Assembly: GCA_030374805.1 (NCBI GenBank)
Contig: JARGSG010000027.1
Location: 558,001 to 622,000, forward strand
From: Gracilaria gracilis
Lineage: Eukaryota > Rhodophyta > Florideophyceae > Gracilariales > Gracilariaceae
Direction of reading: 5' to 3'
Length of the DNA stretch: 64,000 bases
The notes under the pieces were generated by a model, which saw only the letters and a list, made by a program, of their open reading frames with translations, did not search any database and was not told the DNA's origin. Of the stretch, positions 62,348 through 64,000 are shown piece by piece; positions within the stretch are counted from its first letter, which is position 1; every line of letters starts with the position of its first letter. The translations under genes were made by a program, and so were the position numbers.

Positions 62348-64000
62348 TTTCTCGACAGCGAACGTTTCGCGTCGATTCCGACGGCACTACCGATGCGGGA
62401 TATGGCGATTCGTAATCCGAAACGGACAAGCCTCGAAGCTTGGAAAGCCCGCGGGAACCACCTGCCTGGTGTGACCAAACGGAAGAACGAAGAGCCCTAC
62501 GGGCGAAGCGACATGTTATACCTGCGCTATCCGGAGGAGAAGTCCTATCAGGATGCCTTGCAGCGCTTATTTCATCGTTGCTCATCCGCTTCGGGCTTTC
62601 CCGAGAAGGACATGAATCCACCTGGGTTGGTGATGTTCAAACCACAGTACGACGAGTTTTACTGGCACGACCGTCAACGGTGTAGAAGAAATGCCACCAC
62701 GAAGGCAAGAATCCGAGCGTCCCATTGGTTCCTACACAGTTGGCCTAACGTCGAGTTCTTCGTTGTTCCTACTCATCGCCGATCGGACTTATATTTCTCC
62801 ACAAACCCCTATAAACCTCCACATTGTCCCATGCATGGCCCAAAGTTGGACCATAGTGGTACATTTAGGTTCAAAATTTGCTAGAAGCGCTTTCCAGATA
62901 AAAAGACGTCGGTCACGGGCAAAATTATATGGCCGAAATTCTTCCGAAACAAGGGAAAAACGTGGGCATTAAGGTTCTGAGTGACAGTCATATTGTAACG
63001 CCAACAACATTTTCCAACCAGTTTTGAATGATTTTGCAGAATTGCGTACTAATCTCGTCCACATTTAGGAAATGTTTGGGACAGTTTCGATGTTCATATG
63101 GGAAGAAAGTGTGGACCAGCCTCGATGTATCCCGATATCTATCCGTACCGACTCCGTCCGTGTTGGGTTACCATTCGGAAGAGCTCCTCCAAGGTTCACT
63201 CATTCAGGGTGTTGTCCGTCAGGTCGTATACGCCGAGTGGGTAGTGTTTGCCTTCATGGCGTTCCTCCAGGCGGCCCACGAAGATATCGAGGTCTTCACC
63301 CGTCCGAAAGACGAGCGATTGTATCATAAGGACGGTCAAACCAAGTACGGGCTGTTGTTTTAGATGCCGTACAAACTGGTATGTATCCTGGCCGAGATAG
63401 GACTCCAGAACGTTCTCGGCGGCACCGTGTTTCCTCCGCAGATCGGTGAAAAGTTGCTGCAGTACTCGTCAGAGACTGAATGGGGCAACATCACGGGGTT
63501 CTTGTGGTACGACTAATACTACGATACATTCTCGGCGATGCTTTCGACCGGATCGGTAGCGACGCCGATCCCTCGTGTCCTGAAGGGTCCGGAGAGTCTT
63601 CCCCCTGGACCTTCAAAACCGTTCCAGACTTCTTCCCGCATGGGTTCATGGCACAGAACTTCGAGGACGTAGCGCCGCTGCGGACTCCAATGGTCACACT
63701 CGTTGAGGCGAAGACCGTTGTGGAGGCAGAAGTACATGCAGGATCCGGTTGGAAATCTTGGCACAAATCCGGTTTCGCAATTGAGGACAGCGCCAGTCCG
63801 CATTCGGACGGTGATACGCACAAGGCCTTCGTGGCTCCCCGAGCGGCTTGTATTCCGTTCGGGGAAGAGGAGACTGCGTCGCTTGACGACGCCCTGTTGG
63901 CGGCCTAAGCATGGATGCGCCGTGCGGTCAACGCCGAGACTGTTCTCCGTGAGCTGGTTCAGGCGCAGCTTACCCTGCTCGGTTACCTCCGGGCCCACTC
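62348..64000 (+). pseudogene. Decayed, unidentified plus-strand coding region, open at window end
   Basis: Protein-like stretches in successive frames: DSERFASIPTALPMRDMAIR and YPEEKSYQDALQRLFHRCSS (to 62884); LSVPTPSVLGYHSEELLQGS, VVYAEWVVFAFMAFLQAAHE and AHEDIEVFTRPKDERLYH (to a TAG at 63361), continuing with VCILAEIGLQNVLGGTVFPP; then TFKTVPDFFPHGFMAQNFED and TPMVTLVEAKTVVEAEVHAG, which passes a TAA at 63906 and stays open to 64000 (AVNAETVLRELVQAQLTLLG). Composition differs from the giant element, being more balanced in GC. I recognise no family; an unclassified retroelement or transposon gene is the simplest guess. Confidence 0.3.

Overview
This is eukaryotic nuclear DNA. Genes carry short spliceosomal introns: two of about 92-96 nt in an XRN-family gene, one with a TGCTAAC-like branch site, and one of 109 nt in RtcB with a perfect TACTAAC branch site. 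Most genes have no intron and sit close together. A gene-dense island next to a transposon-dense region, plus a ketopantoate-reductase-like protein of a family I associate with photosynthetic lineages, would fit a red alga (for example a florideophyte). That placement is an inference.

Left third (1-19.4 kb), a housekeeping island. In order: an unusual voltage-sensor/TKL protein kinase (minus, cut by the window edge), a compact diacylglycerol kinase (plus), an XRN 5'-3' exoribonuclease (minus, two introns), ribosomal protein uS5/RPS2 (plus), RNA polymerase II subunit RPB7 (minus), splicing factor SF3B3 (minus), a Cys-rich alpha-kinase-like pseudokinase (plus), the tRNA ligase RtcB (plus, one intron) and a coiled-coil protein (minus). 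Neighbours are often divergent and probably share promoters. RNA metabolism dominates: decay, splicing, transcription, tRNA ligation, translation.

Middle (19.4-45.3 kb), mostly transposon debris: an intact pogo-type transposase with G-rich terminal repeats, a broken Tc1/mariner copy, a 5.3-kb Ty3/gypsy chromovirus with 249-bp LTRs and five in-frame stops, a second decayed pogo-like transposase, a MITE-like inverted repeat, and a Ty1/copia-ordered protease-integrase fragment. Several kilobases here show nothing I can name.

Right (45.3-62.24 kb), the most interesting part. A single 16.9-kb element appears to be bounded by terminal inverted repeats that match at 21 of 22 bases, with GCTAGT subterminal motifs at both ends. 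It carries a decayed Plavaka/KDZ-type DDE transposase at one end and at least six other genes. These include a ketopantoate-reductase-like enzyme and a polypeptide that fuses a beta-class DNA amino-methyltransferase to a SET domain. A central non-coding hub holds three foldback hairpins and a 120-bp tandem array. Most genes have one or a few in-frame stops or frameshifts, so this copy is a fossil. The cargo suggests a giant transposon that could mark both DNA and histones. Beyond 62.24 kb lies another decayed, unidentified plus-strand coding region.
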